A stretch of DNA of 8,819 nt from Alphaproteobacteria bacterium (GTDB taxonomy: Bacteria > Pseudomonadota > Alphaproteobacteria > ATCC43930 > CGMCC-115725), in contig JASHTP010000123.1 of assembly GCA_030040495.1 (NCBI GenBank), forward strand, positions 1 to 8,819, written 5' to 3'. The first letter of the stretch is position 1; each line of letters starts with the position of its first letter. The notes under the pieces are model-generated. The model saw only the letters and a list, made by a program, of their open reading frames with translations. It ran no database searches and had not been told where the DNA came from. Positions 6,700-8,819 of the stretch are shown one piece after another. The translations under genes and the position numbers were made by a program.

Positions 6700-7029
6700 A
6701 TGACGGAGCAACCGACGATCAAACGCGAGTGGCTGCAGCAGCTGGCGGACATACCGGTGGTTGGCGGCGTGCTCGATGCGGTCGCGACCTACGGTCGCGG
6801 CACCTGGCTGATCGTGCGGCGGCCCTTGAGCTTCATCGACGTGTTGGAGCTGACATCGCGCCCCGACCTCGGGCGCGCAAGTAAGTTTCTCGTCGCCGGC
6901 ATCGTCATGACCTATCTCATCAATATTCCTGTTTTCGTTTCCCGAAAAACCGATCTGCACAGGCAATATTCGTTGTCGACTGCCTTGCTAACATGTTGTT
7001 TGGATTTTGCATTATACATTCGGCAATGA
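6700..7029 (+). CDS. Yip1-like multi-pass membrane protein, 5' part of a frameshifted gene
   Basis: The frame opens at ATG 6700 behind a purine-rich GAGGGGGAG (6688-6696), a good ribosome-binding site. The product begins MTEQPTIKREWLQQLADIPV and continues with a soluble segment (residues 1-61) containing RRPLSFIDVLEL and a first membrane helix at about 62-80 (FLVAGIVMTYLINIPVFV). After about residue 82 the sequence becomes polar and unlike a membrane protein, and it ends at TGA 7027-7029 after 109 aa. The hydrophobic pattern resumes in another frame, so these last ~25 residues are probably out-of-frame. Joined to the next entry after adding one base, the product would be about 276 aa with five helices. 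A Yip1-type architecture (soluble N-terminus plus five TM helices) is inferred from topology only. Confidence 0.55.
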   Translation: MTEQPTIKREWLQQLADIPVVGGVLDAVATYGRGTWLIVRRPLSFIDVLELTSRPDLGRASKFLVAGIVMTYLINIPVFVSRKTDLHRQYSLSTALLTCCLDFALYIRQ

Positions 7030-7529
7030 AGATTATGGGGTCAACGGTACAGTTTGGCTCGACTTATGCGGTGTTTTATTATAGCAACGGGTTGTTTACG
7101 CCGATCTTGGCGATCTTTTACTTGCCGGTCACCTTGCTGGTCGGTCCGGCGCTGCTATCCGCCGACGTCAACGCCTTGGGCGATCCCCAGTTCATGGCGG
7201 CGATGGACGCGGCCATGACCAACAAGCTCGTGATCGTCTCGCAACTTGCCTTGAGCGTTCTGGCCCTTGGCGCCACTGTTCTGGAGCTCGTCTGGTTCCG
7301 GCACGTGTTTGGGGTTGGGCTGGCACGCACGGGGATTCGGGTCTTTGCCGGCGCGGCGGTGGCCATCCTGGTCGGGGGCTTCGTGGTTGCACCGATATTG
7401 GGGGTATGGCGAGCGGTCGCTGGCCGCCATCGTCCAGTTCCTATAGGGCGACGCTGGACCATGGCCTGGCCGCAACATGTCGCCGCGCGGGTCCAGGCGA
7501 ATCAAGATATGGACGAATGTTTCACGTGA
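6993..7529 (+). CDS. Yip1-like multi-pass membrane protein, 3' part of a frameshifted gene
   Basis: This frame is open from 6885 (after TAA 6882-6884) to TGA 7527-7529. The first ATG is at 6993, but the membrane-protein pattern begins earlier, near 6963 (AIFVVDCLANMLFGFCIIHSAM), meaning the real coding continues from the upstream frame. From the ATG it is 178 aa with helices at about 1-16 (part of a longer one), 33-54, 78-102 and 115-137, and a basic C-terminal tail. No Shine-Dalgarno precedes 6993, so independent initiation is doubtful. Codons near 6990-7110 are markedly A/T-rich at third positions (ttt, ttg, att, tat), unlike mnmE and mnmG. The last codons and the stop lie inside the parS palindrome, which may fix this end of the gene. 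It could be a pseudogene, a real split gene or an assembly error. Confidence 0.5.
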   Translation: MLFGFCIIHSAMKIMGSTVQFGSTYAVFYYSNGLFTPILAIFYLPVTLLVGPALLSADVNALGDPQFMAAMDAAMTNKLVIVSQLALSVLALGATVLELVWFRHVFGVGLARTGIRVFAGAAVAILVGGFVVAPILGVWRAVAGRHRPVPIGRRWTMAWPQHVAARVQANQDMDECFT

Positions 7530-7533
7530 AACA
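7518..7533. other. parS: parS centromere site (ParB binding)
   Basis: TGTTTCACGTGAAACA at 7518-7533 is a perfect 16-bp palindrome and matches the universally conserved chromosomal parS consensus recognised by ParB/Spo0J. ParB loads at parS, spreads along nearby DNA as a CTP-dependent clamp and, with ParA and SMC, segregates the origin region. The site overlaps the last four codons of the membrane-protein frame, whose TGA is inside the palindrome, and lies 74 nt before the mnmG start. The position agrees with the mnmG-parAB neighbourhood of alphaproteobacteria. Only one full copy is present in this window. Confidence 0.93.
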
Positions 7534-7551
7534 TCCACAGGCTGGGGATGT
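7531..7551. repeat. Imperfect inverted repeat abutting parS
   Basis: ACATCC (7531-7536) is matched by GGATGT (7546-7551), with an inner CAG/CTG pair between them, forming a near-perfect 21-bp palindrome that shares its first three bases with parS. It could be a second protein site or an RNA hairpin ahead of mnmG. GGGGAT occurs again just downstream (7544-7549 and 7554-7559). No known function is assigned. Confidence 0.45.
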
Positions 7552-7595
7552 CGGGGATTAAGGGACGGGCCTTTCCGCGACCGGCACTGACCCGC

Positions 7596-7601
7596 TAGAA
7601 T
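7596..7601 (+). promoter_or_regulatory. -10 candidate for a leaderless mnmG transcript
   Basis: TAGAAT at 7596-7601 matches five of six bases of the -10 consensus and would place transcription start at about 7608, the A of the mnmG ATG. No Shine-Dalgarno lies before that ATG, which fits a leaderless mRNA. The -35 (TTTCCG at 7572-7577, 18-nt spacer) is weak. The promoter would sit 62 nt from parS, within reach of spreading ParB. Confidence 0.35.
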
Positions 7602-7607
7602 AATGCC

Positions 7608-8819
7608 ATGTCAGGGTTCGATGTCATCGTCATCGGCGGCGGGCATGCCGGCTGCGAGGCGGCGGCGGCGGCGGCGCGGCTTGGCGCCCGCACCTTGCTG
7701 CTGACGCACAAGCTCGAGACCATCGGCGAAATGTCGTGCAATCCCGCCATCGGCGGGCTCGCCAAAGGCCATCTCGTGCGCGAGATCGACGCGCTCGATG
7801 GGGTGATGGGCCGGGCCATCGACCAGGCCGGCATCCAGTTCCGCCTGCTCAACCGCAGCAAGGGTCCGGCGGTCCGCGGGCCCCGGGCGCAGGCCGACCG
7901 CAAGCTTTACCGGCAGGCCATGCAAAGCCTGCTCGCCGGGCAGCCGAACCTCGCCTTGCGCGCCGCGGCGGCCGAGGACCTACTGCTTGACAGCGCCGGC
8001 CGGGTTGCCGGGGTGCTGACGGCCGAAGGGGAGGCGATCGCCGCCGGCCGGGTGGTGCTGACCACCGGCACCTTCCTGCGCGGGCTCATTTATATCGGCA
8101 CCGAAAAGATCCCGGCCGGCCGGGTCGGCGAGGCGCCGTCGCTCGGTCTCTCGGAGACCCTGCGGCGGGCCGGGTTCCGCCTCGGCCGGCTCAAGACCGG
8201 GACGCCGCCGCGGCTCGATGGCAGGACGATCGACTGGGCCGGGCTCGAGGCACAGCCCGGCGACGAGCCGCCGCCGCCTTTCTCCTTCCTCACCGAGCGG
8301 ATCACCACACCGCAGCGCCCCTGCCACATCACCGCGACCACGCCGGCGAGCCACGCGGTGATTTGCGCCAGTTTGCACCTGTCGCCGATCTATTCCGGCC
8401 AGATCGAAGGGGTCGGGCCGCGTTATTGCCCGTCGATCGAAGACAAGGTGGTGCGCTTCGCCGACCGCCAGCGCCATCAGATATTTCTCGAGCCGGAGGG
8501 GCTCCACGACGACACGATCTATCCCAACGGCATCTCGACCTCGCTGCCGCGCGAGGTGCAGCTCGCGCTGCTGGCGACCATTCCGGGGCTGGAACGAGCG
8601 CGGATGACGCGGCCGGGCTACGCCATCGAGTATGATTTCATCGACCCGCGCGAGCTGCGGCCGACCCTGGAGACGCGCCGCGTGCCCGGCCTTTTCCTGG
8701 CCGGCCAGATCAACGGCACCACCGGCTATGAAGAGGCGGCGGCGCAGGGCTTGCTGGCAGGGTTGAACGCCGCGCTCTCGGCCGGCGGCGGCGAGGAAGT
8801 CCGGCTCGATCGCGCCAGC
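7608..8819 (+). CDS. mnmG: tRNA uridine-5-carboxymethylaminomethyl(34) synthesis enzyme MnmG (3' end outside window)
   Basis: The first 404 codons of MnmG (GidA), the FAD-dependent partner of MnmE in making cmnm5U34 in tRNA. The product begins MSGFDVIVIGGGHAGCEAA with the dinucleotide-binding GGGHAG loop. Next comes METIGE-type MSCNPAIGGLAKG with Cys44 (equivalent of E. coli Cys47), then GPAVRGPRAQAD, KTGTPPRLDG, and GPRYCPSIEDKVVRF with the catalytic-type Cys274 (equivalent of E. coli Cys277). The FAD-binding block LAGQINGTTGYEEAAAQG is at about 364-381. The family is about 620 aa, so roughly a third is missing past the window; no internal damage is seen. The start ATG at 7608 gives the standard N-terminus; no Shine-Dalgarno is visible and a leaderless start is possible. 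In related genomes rsmG, parA and parB follow. Confidence 0.97.
   Translation, partial: MSGFDVIVIGGGHAGCEAAAAAARLGARTLLLTHKLETIGEMSCNPAIGGLAKGHLVREIDALDGVMGRAIDQAGIQFRLLNRSKGPAVRGPRAQADRKLYRQAMQSLLAGQPNLALRAAAAEDLLLDSAGRVAGVLTAEGEAIAAGRVVLTTGTFLRGLIYIGTEKIPAGRVGEAPSLGLSETLRRAGFRLGRLKTGTPPRLDGRTIDWAGLEAQPGDEPPPPFSFLTERITTPQRPCHITATTPASHAVICASLHLSPIYSGQIEGVGPRYCPSIEDKVVRFADRQRHQIFLEPEGLHDDTIYPNGISTSLPREVQLALLATIPGLERARMTRPGYAIEYDFIDPRELRPTLETRRVPGLFLAGQINGTTGYEEAAAQGLLAGLNAALSAGGGEEVRLDRAS

Noticed and set aside
6931..6950. Programmed -1 ribosomal frameshift at the GTTTTCG...CGAAAAAC inverted repeat
   Set aside because: The in-frame codons around it (gtt ttc, cga aaa) do not form a slippery heptamer and the repeat is short; mutation or sequencing error is simpler.
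7302..7307. Second CACGTG core as a possible extra parS
   Set aside because: Flanking bases do not match the parS arms (TGTTT/AAACA); the core hexamer alone is common.
7155..7538. Minus-strand frame beginning MDVSRETF, starting beside parS
   Set aside because: The first residues are simply the parS palindrome translated; the rest is antisense to the membrane-protein frame and has no helices or motifs.
7531..7540. ATCCACA as a DnaA box marking oriC
   Set aside because: Only 7 of 9 bases match the box and there is no cluster of boxes; it is better explained by the palindrome beside parS.
1..8819. tRNA/rRNA genes, CRISPR arrays, transposases or phage genes
   Set aside because: No cloverleaf, regularly spaced repeats, terminal inverted repeats with a transposase, or integrase-like protein could be found by reading both strands.

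Overview
High-GC bacterial DNA, very probably from an alphaproteobacterium. The grounds are strongly G/C-biased codons, mnmE and mnmG in the same orientation, and a perfect chromosomal parS palindrome next to mnmG. In many alphaproteobacteria mnmE/mnmG lie close to rsmG-parA-parB and the origin-proximal centromere, so this window probably lies near oriC; parAB would be expected beyond the right edge and is not seen here.

Layout. (1) 1-558, plus strand: C-terminal end of a DHA2-type MFS efflux transporter cut by the window edge. (2) 555-4071, minus strand: a tight three-gene unit transcribed leftward, consisting of a 674-aa DUF255/YyaL-type thioredoxin-fold protein, an O6-alkylguanine-DNA alkyltransferase (ogt) and a membrane-anchored class III nucleotide cyclase. 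Gaps are 5 and 11 nt. The cyclase stop overlaps the MFS stop by 4 nt, tail to tail. (3) 4072-4173: a divergent promoter region with overlapping -10 elements. (4) 4174-5917, plus strand: a thioredoxin-like [2Fe-2S] ferredoxin and mnmE. (5) 5918-7607: about 1.7 kb separating mnmE from mnmG, partly AT-richer. It holds an extended -10 promoter at the mnmE stop, a self-complementary segment with interleaved inverted repeats, a small two-helix membrane protein, a Yip1-like multi-pass membrane protein gene broken by a frameshift, and the parS site TGTTTCACGTGAAACA at 7518-7533, which contains the stop codon of the broken gene. (6) 7608-8819, plus strand: the first 404 codons of mnmG, running off the window.

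How the genes fit together. MnmE and MnmG form the enzyme complex that puts the carboxymethylaminomethyl group on U34 of tRNA wobble positions. The minus-strand unit combines a thiol/thioredoxin-fold protein, DNA alkylation repair and cyclic-nucleotide signalling; no shared pathway can be shown. The most notable signal not explained by genes is the parS centromere and the disturbed interval around it. No tRNA, rRNA, CRISPR array, transposase or phage gene was recognised. All family assignments come from motifs read by eye, without database searches.
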